This document shows positions 20,101 through 31,651 of a stretch of DNA of 64,000 nt, piece after piece. The notes under the pieces are model-generated. The model searched no databases. It was not told the origin of the DNA and was given only the letters and a program-made list of their open reading frames with translations. Each line of letters starts with the position of its first letter. Positions within the stretch are counted from its first letter, which is position 1. Origin of the DNA: Owenia fusiformis (taxonomy: Eukaryota > Annelida > Polychaeta > Sabellida > Oweniidae); NCBI GenBank assembly GCA_903813345.2, contig CAIIXF020000007.1, positions 23,611,564-23,675,563 on the forward strand, written 5' to 3'. The position numbers and the translations under genes were made by a program.

Positions 20101-23100
20101 TTACTTCATTTAGAACGTGTATAAACTGTATTTTGACCCCATGAGCATCGAACAGACACTTTAAGTGTATATCACAACATTACAGTTAGCACCGAATACT
20201 TGTTTAGTGCACTGATTATCAATGCCAATTCGCAGTCAAAAGTTGTAGTGTTTTAAAAGTTACCATACCATACTATTCATAAAAAATCATTTAGCCTTTG
20301 ATTGAAAAGAATCAATGGATTGAAAACATGACATAAAGCTTGGCAGTAAAAATGGTACACAATGAAATGTATGCAAGATGTTCAAAGATAGTCTAGATCA
20401 TTTATTAAAGTGGCTCGAACATTCCTTATTTTGAGGTCAATGTCCTGAACCAAGATGCCTACACCACTTGAAGAATTCATAATGAGAAATAGATAATAAA
20501 TAAAATGAACTGAAGACTGACCAAATTTCATTTGAAATCTTTTCATTTAGTTTTATTTGAAAATGCAAAAAGACTAAAATAAACCTGTGAACTCACCGCG
20601 CCAATCAGTGTTCGTCAGCCAAATTTGACCGACGTTCTATATATGGTCATTCCTTCTGAGCCCGGAATTGACCGATGACATGCGCATATTCAATTAAAGC
20701 GCATTTGGCGTATGTTTCTTCAAGCTCGCTGATTGGTGGAAGAAAGGTCAGCGCGTAGGTCAAAAGTGATTTATTACCCAAACTGTCACCGGTACCCGTC
20801 GTGGGGGCGGGGCTACTAAACTGTAATATGGTCTCTACTAGGCAGAGTGTAGTTTAACTAGACTCTGCACGCAGGGTATGAGCCCATGGGCTTTCAATTA
20901 TCGAGTTGAACGCCCATGGTTGGTTAGCCTTGTCTAAAGTTAGCCTTGTCTAAAGAAAATGAAGGTTTATGTATGATCTAGCATATGTATAGAATACCAC
21001 ATGATGGGTATGAACATTAAACAGACAATTAAAGCAACTATTTTTAACACATACGAAAATATTAAAAGTGAATGTCAAATGAAAGTCAGGTTATTATACT
21101 ATGAGGCAAACAAAGAAAGTAGCAAACAGAAAACAAATATCTTCAAGATCTTTTGTGCATGACATGAATAAAGAACAGAAGAAAAATATTAAGAAATCAC
21201 AAAATTAAAATTGAATAAACAAACAGACACCTAGGGGACAAAAATCAAATTAATCAAAAAATAAAATAACAAAAAATAACTCAAAGGGTAAATCACAGAC
21301 ATGCATTTTAGGTGGTACAGAGGACATTGATTTTTTTTAATTTGACTTCTTTTTTATATGAAATACTTGAATAACTCTGAGAGCATTTCATATAGTCATA
21401 TATATCAATACCTTGAGGTGCTGGATAACCTTGTTTGGGCCAACCAAGGGGGTGTTGGTCTACATCCAACAGTGTATACTCCTGCTCAAAGGCAAACAGA
21501 GGGTTAGTGTCTTTTACCTTTTCCATAACCTGATTGGCGCTGAATCTTTTGTTGGTAACTGTAGCGATTAGAAAAATAGCATGCATTAGCAAGATGTGCA
21601 AGCAGCAGACATAGACGTGGACTTAGGGGAGACAGATGATAGACACATAGTAGTGCAGACCAAACCAGATCACAACAGCCATGGTAATAAAGCCTAGATC
21701 CTAGCCAGTGGTTGGTTTTACCTTGTGGGGCGGGGTAACCTTTTTTAGGCCACCCATATGGGTGCCCATCTTGGTCTAGCAGTGTGTATTCCTGCTCAAA
21801 TGCAAACAAGGGATGTGATGAAACTGCACGCTGCATTATTGTGTTACAAGAATATCTCTTGTTGGTATCTATAGCAGAAAACATGCAACTATAACATTAA
21901 ACATTTACAAATGAATGTCTGTTCAGGGGTATCTATTTAAAAACGAGAACCTACCAGGTCAAACACATTTCATTATATTTCTAGGAATTTTAGGTTTTTG
22001 TAGAAGAATCAATTTCTTTCATTTTGACATGGCTTCTTTCATTTTTAAGGCAACAGAAAACAAGACAAGAAAAGCCTGGCAAATGGGTCTCTTAATAAAT
22101 AATTCCCACCGAACAGACATTTGAAAGAACACACAGTTATATGGTATATAATAAAACCTCTCTAAAGTGACCAGCTCAGAACATAACAGTAACTGTTTCT
22201 CTGCCATTGACTCACATTGGAACATTTCCCATCAGTATTTACACTTTAAGGAGGTTTTATTATTATGTGCAGGCCCGTAGCCAGGGGGGGTTCACAGGGT
22301 TCGGGCGAACCCCCCCCCCTGGCCAAAAATTCTTTCAAAATCATGCAGTTTTTCACCATTTTGAGCACTTCTCAAGTGATTTTAGCCATATTTGGGCCAA
22401 AATTGTCAAATGTGAACCCCCCCTGGAAATTTTGGAAAACTGAACCCCCCCTTGGCAAATCCTGGCTACGGGCCTGATGTGCATGTAAACTTCTGAGGTA
22501 TCAGTTATCATTTTTTATTATGAGTCAAAAATTAAACCTGATGACTTTTATCATGGTTTATATGGTAGAAAAATGGAAAAATCAAATAAAGTTCACATCT
22601 TCAATATACAGTATATACAGGTTATATAGAGTTACAAGTACTGTAAGTGTGAATTATACAGATGTACATAATTATGTACTTTTGTGCTTATGGACAATTT
22701 CTTTCTCAGATGCTAAAATCATCAATCCGCAACAGTTTATTCATCTAGAGGTTTAGGGGCACTCAAACACGGCAATAAAGATATTTCTATTGGACTAATG
22801 AACTTCATATTTACACTATAACAGCTGATTGTTTGCGTTAAAGTAGTTGGATTAGGTCATACTGTACTATGATGCCTGGAGCTTCATCCAGTTTAGGGAC
22901 AAGGTTCAAACATTGAAATATGCCCACTGACTTTAATTTTATTTTGTTAAAGAAGGAAGTTGTTGAATCTAAAATGCTATCCTGATTTAATATAAAGGGA
23001 CAAGATCAAAAATCTTAATTTGTCTTATTATTGCACCAAATCGCTTTAAACATAGAGAGAGATGAAGTCTTAATTGTTGACACCTAGAAGTTATGGTAAC

Positions 23101-26100
23101 ATTACTGCATATTTTAAATATTAGATTTTGCAGATGAGTGTATTTTCATGTTGTAAATTAAAATATGAAAGAAATTCAAAAATACATTGACATTAATATT
23201 AACAGTATATTTATATTCATGTATTATGTACAAATTAAGTAAATATCTAGAAATGAACTTTATTAAATGCATTCATGGAAAAAAAGTTTTACTTATTTGA
23301 ATATGTCATTATGTTGAAATTTTAAAATAGGAGTTTGTACAAAGCAATTGCTACACTTAATATACATGTAAATGGAACAAATAAATAAAGGAAAAATTAC
23401 GGAATACAATACAAAATATGTAGACAATTTGACATACCATGGGGTTGCATATTTTTGTCCCTGGTTTCACATAGCAGGACCTTATTAGGTCCCTGACGGA
23501 ATGGATCAGCGTACAATGCTGCAGGGATTAGATACACATCAGAGTCTCTCCCTTCAGCTTGACCCGTACTGGACCCATCGAAATTCCATTCGGGACAATC
23601 TGAAAAGAAAGAAAAAGTATGATATGGAATGAAAAACTTCATTGGATCGTGACGTGACACTGAAATATGATTTAAATTAGGTTCAAAATAGAAATGAAAA
23701 AGATATGGTAGAAAGGCTCAGGCAATATGAAAGATTCAAGGAGTAAATTCAAAAATGGAACTGAAAGTGTATTGTTGAGATGTGTTTTTTAGCACATACA
23801 GTACAAGTTAAACTGTGATATATGTCATGATAACAATTAGATGGAGTAAATCATATTTTTGAAACATCTCTTTAGATACAATATATCACGCATGTAGCGA
23901 ATGATAATGTACGCGTTAAAACTCGAATAAAAAAGAAGAATTACAGTTGATGTGACATTAATACTCAAATTAAATTTACAAATGTCAAGCTGTCTGAATT
24001 AAATATATTCAAGATTAGAATAGATCTTTAACTTATTTTTGATAATAATAATAATAACCCTATTAAGGGTTTTTGGGGGCTATTGATATTACTTCAAAAG
24101 TAATGAACAAAACTTCTCTTCAGATTTTAATATGAATCACCTTATGACACCTTAATGACATCTTATGACATCTTGATGTTCATATGTACCTTCAGGTCTT
24201 TCTGGCTCTTTTTTAACAGTTTTAGTTTTACATCTGAGACCCTGTCCTGATCCATCAATCCACACATACATCACTTGCACCATATCCTCTGGTTGGGGGA
24301 TGTTCATATATTTGTTCAAGGTGCTCTGCAGATGGCCACTCTTTGTGGCGCTCTCTTCATAACCCCTGCGAAAACTGGAACACAATTAAAGATAGGGATC
24401 AGCCTGGATCTTCTCTTTTGGCAGTGTAAAGAAATGTTAGCATTTTCAGAGTTGGGTAAAATAGTACTCTCTAGCATCCTTCACGATTGGGATTTGCTGC
24501 CACCAAAATACACTTTGACCAAGGATGACCTCGAGTTCAGAGGCTCTAAAGTACATGTACCATTGGTGCTCACTTTTAAGAAGTCAAATTATTGGAAAAT
24601 GTAGTTAAATAGCTGACAGTCACATTTTTAAATTGTCTACAAAACCTATATTTGATATCATTAACACCACAGAATTTCTCACTAAAATTAATCTTAATTT
24701 GACAAATTTTGTTCAATTTAGACAAAATTTATATCAAAATGTCTGTAACTTTTATTTGTTCAGTAATATTTCAAAATTAACATCAACCGTGTTCATATCG
24801 TATATAAGTTAGAAATATGGCATAAGTTAGCAAATATGGAAAATGCTCTAGTATTCAAGAGGTTAAAATCAAAACTGTGAAAGATATTGTAAGTGGTCAC
24901 AAAAAAAGAAGATCAATCAAAATACAATTAAGACAAAGATGCATGACTCATAGTGGGTTGAAGCGATGAATGCATGTTTTGACTTAAAACAACTTAAATG
25001 AATAAGCAAGATGAATATCCAGGTGACCCGAAAACCCAATTGGTAAACATAGCTCAGCATAAAACCTTGTAAACAAAATATGTTTTTTTCAACCACTGCA
25101 TTCATCATCAATCCATCGGCATACCACTGGCATTCATTAGACTATTGAAAGCCCATCGTCATACATTATGTTTACCTTTCTTCAGAGACATATAAAACAT
25201 TTATGTCTCTGCTTTCTTTAAGTACTCCCTTTTGGGGGGTATTTAGCATTTTAATTCTCGGTGAACTATCTCCCTCATACCCTACGACTGTTCATTTTGT
25301 AATTTATGTAAATCAATTAGCATTTTGTACAAGAGGCAGGCCATAATCATGCATCAATAATAGAAATGGTTTCGTTAAATCATCCCAGCTGTCATCTCAC
25401 AATTATGGAATTGAAGTGTATTTAATAAAATGATTGAACACAGAATATTTGGGCCAAGTCAGAATACTTCGTCAAGAGTCTGAATACTAGGGTAGCCAAA
25501 AACACTTGAGGCGTATAAAGATATAAAGTAGAAATTTGTATTTAGGTCCCTGCAAAAGCCAGTTGTGAGGTAGACAGTAATCTATGGGTCATATTAATAT
25601 TACACATTCTGTACAAATTATCTTAAAAGCATGTAGCTTATACCTTAATACCATGGTATGCAAAATTTCAATATGCAATGATAAGTTCAATACCAAATAC
25701 ACTGGCGGATCTGGGGGGGGGATCTGGGGGCCTGAGCCCCCCCCCCCTTGGGTGAGCCCAGAAAAAAAATTGGGCCCTAAAAAGTGGGCCTTTTTGTTCA
25801 TAAATGGGGCTATTAAGGCCTTATTTTCTAATTTGAGGCCAAAATTTAAAGAAAATGGGCCTCAAATTTCAAAATTTGGGCCCACTTTTTGGTTTTAGGG
25901 GCCAAAAATTTATTTACGCGCAAGCGTGGACATTTTTTTCTAAGACCAGAATTTTGCCCCCCCCCCTTGTTGGTTCCCAGATCCGCCCCTGAAATAGTTG
26001 ACTCTAGAGGTTTTACTGATTCTCCAGCATCAGGACCCACTGATGAGAAAACCATACATAATATTCAATTTCAACTGCGAAGGTCAACCAAAATTAAGTC

Positions 26101-26951
26101 ATAATGACGTTATTTTAGCAAATCAAGATCAATGGATAGGTCGAAGTTCAACACTATTTATGTCAAAAGCCGCACCAAATGTCAGAGTTCTGAACGAGCT
26201 TAGGGTAATGTTACAAGTGCCTGGTTTGAAACATCTGCATACATGTATATATGTATTTCCAATTAAAACAATACACAATATGCATGCATAGTTGTAATTT
26301 GCTAATAATTAAGAGGAAGCATACTAAATAATAATGATAATTAATAGTTAATTCTTGATAACCCTTTATCAGATAGTTAAATCCGCTGGCTAGGTACAGA
26401 ACTCAACTCAATAGATAAATTACTGGCAGATATAAAAACAGCTGATCTAACACTGTATGTAATCAAAATAATATTATGATCCACAAACAGTGAATAATGG
26501 ATTTTAAATTGCAATTCGAAAGAAATAAAAATGATGTAATATTTTATATTGCAATGATTTTATTTTAGGCCCAAGAATAAATTTCAGACCTAAATTCTCA
26601 AAAGTATGCCTCATTTGAGCCTTTTCCAAAAATAGGGACAATCTTTTAGAAACTAAGCCTTATTTGGAAAAATTGGTCTCAATTTAAGAGATTTGACCAA
26701 ATATTCAAAACCAGTCCAAAAACATTTTTAAATGCCAATTGTTTCCATCCTATCAATTTTCAGGGCTGCTGGGCGTGTTCCTTATCACTATCCAAAATGT
26801 GTACTCACCTTTTATTATGTCCTGCATTGTGCCGATTTTTCCTAGTTGCGGCAAGTGACACCAGCAATCTCTTCTCTGTGTTTCCCGATTTTGCAGAATT
26901 TGCAAGATTTGCCAAAACAGCAGTTGAGAATTTCTGTATGTGTTTTGCCAT
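17197..26951 (-). CDS. GLUL: Glutamine synthetase with predicted mitochondrial N-terminus and alternative exon 4
   Basis: Makes glutamine from glutamate, ammonia and ATP. Coding exons on the - strand: 26951-26809, 24374-24190, 23599-23438, then either 21868-21722 (4B) or 21558-21412 (4A), 18466-18339, 18076-17874, 17497-17197. Phases match throughout. The model is 1269 nt, 422 aa (human about 373). Seen: [25 protein letters not shown], metal-binding FEQEYT (Glu 188/190), [30 protein letters not shown] at 302-309, [30 protein letters not shown]. All active-site blocks are intact. Exon 1 adds 47 residues, basic and rich in Ala/Ser/Leu. The ATG has a strong context (AAC ATG G) and an in-frame TGA 15 nt upstream. 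Exon 2 has two in-frame acceptors 9 nt apart (first base 24374 or 24365). Introns hold several transposons. Enzyme identity is very sure; exon 1 is inferred from splice signals and phase. Confidence 0.94.
18165..18363 (-). repeat. Degenerate tandem copies of the GS exon-5 donor boundary
   Basis: About five imperfect units of 33-34 nt have the + strand form TTAACCCT(T/C)(G/A)CC..CCAGGCAT. The unit closest to the exon contains the real boundary, last exon base 18339, read on the - strand as CCTGGACAG then GTGAGGGTTAA. Intronic copies start near 18165, 18199 and 18296, with a more eroded stretch in between. The copy near 18208 keeps a GTGAGAG donor. Another reads GCAAGG. Read-through reaches a stop (GTGAGGGTTAATTCCTAG) at once. 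Confidence 0.6.
19762..20002. repeat. Inverted-repeat element in a GS intron
   Basis: CATGACGTCACGAACAGAAC at the left is mirrored by GTTCTGTTCGTGATGTCATG at the right, with one mismatch. The left arm holds a consensus CRE (TGACGTCA, 19764-19771). It is probably a small MITE. The outer ends and target duplication were not resolved. Confidence 0.45.
20585..20820. promoter_or_regulatory. Promoter-like cluster inside a GS intron
   Basis: Within about 235 nt there are CGCGCCAATCAG (20597), TATATATGG (20639), an inverted CCAAT (CTGATTGGTGG, about 20728) and a GC box GGGGGCGGGGC (about 20804). The stretch is much richer in CpG than its surroundings. It lies between GS exons 4A and 5. It could be an internal or antisense promoter, or part of an unrecognised repeat. 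No transcript can be inferred. Confidence 0.3.
21412..21558 (-). other. GS alternative exon 4A
   Basis: 147 nt, entered in phase 1 and left in phase 1, exactly like exon 4B. The acceptor is CGCTACAG and the donor G|GTATTG. It encodes a full version of the metal-site segment with FEQEYTLLD and [12 protein letters not shown]. About 16 of 49 residues differ from 4B, including DQHPLGWP where 4B and human GS have DGHP. There is no stop or frameshift. The spacer between 4B and 4A is 163 nt. Confidence 0.88.
21722..21868 (-). other. GS alternative exon 4B (closer to canonical GS)
   Basis: 147 nt, same phases as 4A. The acceptor is CTGCTATAG and the donor G|GTAAAA. It encodes [20 protein letters not shown] followed by [15 protein letters not shown]. 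It is nearer to the vertebrate GS consensus (C..IM...HP.F..EQEYTL..DGHP.GWP) than 4A. With exon 3 ending in G, 4B completes an Asp codon (GAT) while 4A completes Val (GTT). Confidence 0.88.
22150..22262. mobile_element. 113-bp MITE (TIR AATAAAACCTC)
   Basis: The ends AATAAAACCTCTCTAAAGTG and CACTTTAAGGAGGTTTTATT are inverse with two mismatches. The ACCTC(T/C)(C/T)TAAAG type of end resembles pogo/Tigger-class TIRs. It lies in the GS intron between exons 3 and 4B, immediately next to another element at 22270. Confidence 0.65.
22270..22476. mobile_element. GCCCGTAGCCAG-family element, copy B
   Basis: CAGGCCCGTAGCCAG at the left and CTGGCTACGGGCCTG at the right, flanked by the 5-bp duplication ATGTG (22265-22269, 22477-22481). 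Interior shared with copies A, C and D. Intronic within GS. Confidence 0.88.
25703..25988. mobile_element. GGCGGATC-ended C/G-rich repeat
   Basis: TGGCGGATCTGGGGG at the left and CCCAGATCCGCCCCTG at the right form inverted ends. The interior is made of GGGCC-containing phrases (TTGGGCCCTAAAAAGTGGGC and similar). The same phrases make up the longer array at 37340-38330, so the two belong to one family. It lies in GS intron 1 as modelled. Confidence 0.6.
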
Positions 26952-26973
26952 GTTGTCAGTTGTATGTCATGAG
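26952..26973 (-). other. 5' UTR part of the first GS coding exon
   Basis: A strong acceptor (TCTGTCGCCTCTTCCAG) ends at 26974 on the - strand, 22 nt before the ATG at 26951. The 22 nt include an in-frame TGA. This implies an upstream untranslated exon; the best candidate donor is at 33237-33236. Confidence 0.6.
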
Positions 26974-27462
26974 CTGGAAGAGGCGACAGAATGTAAGTAC
27001 ATATATGTAAGTAGTGCAAGGGTTATTATTATCTCTTAAGAGATATCAATGATTTTACACCTCCTACAACCTAATCAACTGATTCTATGATGAAGTGTGT
27101 GTATACTTAACCAGTGTTATTAACCTTTCATCCCAGTCCAGACAATATATATACAGCATCTAGTAGAACATTGACGTCATAACATCTGTCCATGTTGCCT
27201 ATAATTGCTTGAATCTTTGGCATATACAAACATATTTCTTGAGTATATCAAAGATTGCTTAAATAAATGAGTTGAAAGAAATGAGTGATGGATGCAAGTT
27301 TTGAAGATAGAAACATCTGTTGCAAATCATTGGTTACATAAGGAAAATTGCATAAGGACAAATGTGAAAGAAAAGCAATCCAGTATAACCAGCATACGTT
27401 TAAGGTCCTCTTTCCATTAATTGTTCAACATGTATAGTCTAACTCTGTGACCCCCCCCCCCC

Positions 27463-27794
27463 TTTACTAGACACCTTCTCACACAGAGTAATGACTCAGG
27501 TGTGATTCATAATACAATGTCCCTTGGTATTGTGGCGTGTTTGATATGATGATGTGGAGGTCAACGGGAATGTCAGAAACTGTTTTTGCACATTGATCAC
27601 ATTCGGGAAGTTGGGGATTGAGGTCCCCCCTTTACTAGACACCTTCTCACACAGAGTAATGACTCAGGTGTGATTCATAATACAATGTCCCCTGGTATTG
27701 TGGTGTGTTTGATATGATGATGTGGAGGTCAACGGGAATGTCAGATGCTGTTTTTGCACATTGATCACATTCGGGAAGTTGGGGATTGAGGTCA
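27463..27794. repeat. Tandem duplication, 168-bp unit
   Basis: The segment from TTTACTAGACACCTTCTCAC to GGGATTGAGGTC is present twice in a row (27463-27630, 27631-27794) with only a few differences. It is a recent duplication. Each unit holds a TGACTCA (AP-1-type) heptamer. The first copy is preceded by a poly-C tract. Confidence 0.9.
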
Positions 27795-29015
27795 TGCAAC
27801 ATCAGGTTGTATTCTCCATATATTACTGGAAACCCCTTTCCATGGTTCTAGAATACAGAATGATAGGCTAAGAGCATGGAAATAAGACAATTACCATATT
27901 GAATGAAAGTGTAGGATATCTGATGCTTGTATGTATTTCTAAGGGGACACCCTCAATATTTGCTTAAGGTCAGGGTGCACTTTTATGAAATTTCATGACC
28001 ATTCATCTACATCTTTTATTCTTGCACGAAAGATGCATTAGTATACCTAGACTATTAATTGAGGGTTGATAGTTCTTCGAATGTTTGAATAACTAGAATA
28101 TACAGTGGTTTACTTTTCAAAATTGCAAAAACATTCCAACATGCACCGTGGCCTTAACTCAGAACAATTTCAAGCGTCAATATAACATTCTGGTAGCACT
28201 ACCATAGGGCATTGTTCTGTCAAACCTTTGTCAATAAGTTTTCAGGCACAGGATCTTTTACTGAAAAGACTAACCCCTCCAGGACCCAATGGGATTAAGC
28301 CTTTTGACCGTCATCTAAATCTGAACTCTGATAGGTCAAAACGCCTGCTCTCCTTGTTCTCAATGTAATAAGAGTACAACTGATAGCTGACACAGTTTAA
28401 AGTTCAAATTGAAAATTGAAGATACTTTATCATCATAAGCTATTAAATGGATTGACCTTGAATCCCAAGCTATTAATAGTCAGAACAATACAAAACACTG
28501 AGTGAACAATATTGCACCGAAAATGAAAATGACACACAAATAAATACATTGTATGGTATTTTTATTTTCATAGCCTATCATCCCCAGATAAGTGATATTG
28601 ATAATATACCTTTTGCATGATATAATTCTAGTCTGATCAGCATGAAAACAACAGTGTAAAATCGTCTGTTGTATTCAGAGGGTAGTGTAGTCATCTGATT
28701 GGGCATCAGGGTAACAGAGAGTTAGATGGAAATGTAATTTTTTTAAACCGCACCCTCTCCATCTCTGTCCTTCTTTGATGCAACAGAGAGATGCTATGAG
28801 TATCAGGATGCAACAAAAGTGAATCATTTGAAATTGAATATCACAGTCATACCATATTGTAATGGTACATTCAATTGTTACCAGGCAACATACAATTACA
28901 AACAAACAAATGAATGATGCAGGTGATCATGGGTATGATGTATCTAAATGGGTTATAAGTGTGAAAGGTGCAAATGTAAATTTACACTTCCCCAAGCTTG
29001 AGAATTACACAGAAT

Positions 29016-30069
29016 AACAAGGCATTAACATGACAAAATGTCACCACCTAAAAAAAATTAGTCAATTTGAAGCAAGTTGAAAAAAGACCTATTTGACCTT
29101 GAGAAGGTCATTGAAGGTCAAAGGTCAAATCTAAAGTCAAATCTAAAGTCATATTTGAATTTCTGAGAACATGTAGATGATTTTGAAAAAAAAATTTAGT
29201 CAATTTGAAGCAAGATGAAAAAATACCTTTTTGACCTTTTTTGACATTGAGAAGGTCATTGAAGGTCAAATGTCGAATCTAAAGTCAGATTTGAATTTCT
29301 GAGAACATGTAGATGATTTTGAAAAAAAAATTTAGTCAATTTGAAGCAAGTTGAAAAAAGACCTTTTTGACCTTTTTTGACTTTGAGAAGGTCATTGAAG
29401 GTCAAATGTCAAATCTTAAGTCAAATCTAAAGTCAGATTTGAATTCCTGAGAACACGTAGATGATTTTGAAAAATTTTTTTAGTCAATTTGAAGCAAGTT
29501 GAACACAGACCTTTTTTGACCTTGAGAAGGTCATTGAAGGCCAAATCTCAAATCTTAAGTCAAATCTTATTTCTGAGAACACGTAGATGATTTTGAAAAA
29601 AAAATTTAGTCAATTTGAAGCAAGTTGAAAACAGACCTTTTTGACCTTTTTTGACCTTGAGAAGGTCATTGAAGGTCAAATGTCAAATCTAAAGTCAGAT
29701 TTGAAGGTCAAATGTCAAATCTAAAGTCAAATCTAAAGTCAGATTTGAATTTCTGAGAACATGTAGATGATTTTGAAAAAAAATTTAGTCAATGTGAAGC
29801 AAGTTGAAAAAAAACCTTTTTGACCTTGAGAAGGTCATTGAAGGTCAAATGTCAAATCTAAAGTCAGATTTGAACTTCTGAGAACATGTAGATGATTTAG
29901 AAAAAAATTGAAGTCAGTCTAAACAGTATTTGTTAAGTTATAAGAAATTGTTACAGACGCCGGACGCCAACCTCCAACCGCCGGACGCCGGACGCCAACC
30001 TCCAACCGCCGTCGCAAAAAAACGGAGACCATAACAATATGTCACCACTTTTGGTGGTGACATAAAAAT
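29016..30069. repeat. AGGTCA-rich repeat element, copy 1
   Basis: Bounded by ATGTCACCACC (29038) and GGTGGTGACAT (ends 30063). The interior is about six degenerate tandem units of 120-150 nt, each with TGACCTTGAGAAGGTCATTG, runs of GTCAAATCTAAAGTCA and a TGAGAACA(T/C)GTAGATGATTT phrase. The right end carries GACGCCGGACGCC repeats and a hairpin ATGTCACCAC-TTTT-GTGGTGACAT. It is non-coding, with no TSD resolved. It lies in the GS 5' region. Confidence 0.8.
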
Positions 30070-30285
30070 TAGCACATACGTGTTCTATACTATATGAACA
30101 AACAATTCAATAGTCACACCCCAAAGCAATAATAGCAATCGTTGAATCAAAGTCCTTTAAGGCAGACCAAGTATCAGAAATAATCATATCAGTGCTTACT
30201 GGTGTCAATTGCAAACAGGTCCAAAGTCATTTCACTCTACCTACCTTAAGGTAGTTCTGCTCTTACACAAGAAATGATAAATTCA

Positions 30286-31323
30286 AACAAGGCATTAACA
30301 TGACAAAATGTCACCACCTAAAACAATTTGGTCAATTTAAAGCAAGTTGAAAAAATACCTCTTTGACTTTTTTTGACATTGAGAAGGTCATTGAAGGTCA
30401 AATGTCAAATGTAAAGATTTGAATTTCTGAGAACATGTAGATGATTTTGAAAAAAAAATTAGTCAATTTGAAGCAAGTTGAAAAAAGACCTTTTTGACCT
30501 TTTTTGACCTTGAGAAGGTCATTGAAGGTCGAATGTCAAATCTAAAGTCATATTTGAATTTCTAAGAACATGTAGATGATTTTGAAAAAAAAATGTAGTC
30601 AATTTGAAGCAAGTTGAAAAAAGACCTTTTTGACCTTTTTTGAAAAGGTCATTGAAGGTCAAATGTCAAATCTTAAGTCAAATCTAAAGTCAGATTTGAA
30701 TTTCTGAGAACACGTAGATGATTTTGAAATTTTTTTAGTCAATTTGAAGCAAGTTGAAAACAGACCTTTTTGACCTTTTTTGACCTTGAGAAGGTCATTG
30801 AAGGTCAAATGTCAAATCTTAAGACAGATTTGAATTTCTGAGAACACGTAGATGATTTTGAAAAAAAAAAAAAAATTAGTCAATTTGAAGCAAGTTGAAA
30901 ACAGACCTTTTTGACCTTTTTTGACCTTGAGAAGGTCATTGAAGGTCAAATGTCAAATCTAAAGTCAGATTTGAAGGTCAAATGTCAAATCTAAAGTCAG
31001 ATCTGGATTTCTCAGAACATGTAGATGATTTTGAAAAAAAATTTAGTCAATGTGAAGCAAGTTGAAAAAAGACCTTTTTGATCTTGAGAAGGTCATTGAA
31101 GGTCAAATGTCAAATCTAAAGTCAGATTTGAACTTCTGAGAACATGTAGATGATTTAGAAAAAAATTGAAGTCAATCTAAACAGTATTTGTTAAGTTATA
31201 GGAAGTTGTAAGAAATTGTTACAGACGCCGGACGCCAGACGCCGGACGCCAACCACCAACCGCCGTCGCAAAAAAACGGAGACCATAACAATATGTCACC
31301 ACTTTTGGTGGTGACATAAAAAT
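30286..31323. repeat. AGGTCA-rich repeat element, copy 2
   Basis: Same architecture and same flanking phrase (AACAAGGCATTAACATGACA) as copy 1, in the same orientation and separated by about 215 nt of unrelated sequence. It also has about six internal units. The shared outer flank suggests a longer true terminus or a duplication of the whole element. A solo right end (TTGGTGGTGACATAAAAATT) lies near 48564. Confidence 0.8.
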
Positions 31324-31651
31324 CAGGAATATCTCAATTCCCGTGTCAATTCAACCATTAATCAAAAATATTCTGATTTAGAACAATGCATTCAATAATA
31401 TCCACATAAAATTGTGAGAAATGCACCAATTATTTGCAGTTATAATCATGAAAACTACACAAAAATTCTAATCATGCAATATACCTTAATGAATATACAC
31501 GGTCATATTTATTTTCAATATTTGTTGTTATATAATGCCCATGCCCATAAGGGTGTGTGCTCATACAAACAATGATTCCATCAATGTCAAGGATATAGTT
31601 CAACCAACTTTAGACAATATTTTGATACTGACGACTGAGCATGGTACACCG

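Noticed and set aside
24275-24604. 109-residue + strand ORF
   Set aside because: Antisense to GS exon 2; no recognisable domain.
26797-27039. 80-residue + strand ORF and an 88-residue - strand ORF at 27019-26753
   Set aside because: Both overlap GS exon 1. The frame that splices in phase to exon 2 is a third one, beginning at 26951.
29016-31323. CRISPR-like array, because of regular repeats
   Set aside because: Units are degenerate, have no unique spacers of constant length, and lie in an animal genome. They are transposon-internal tandem repeats.
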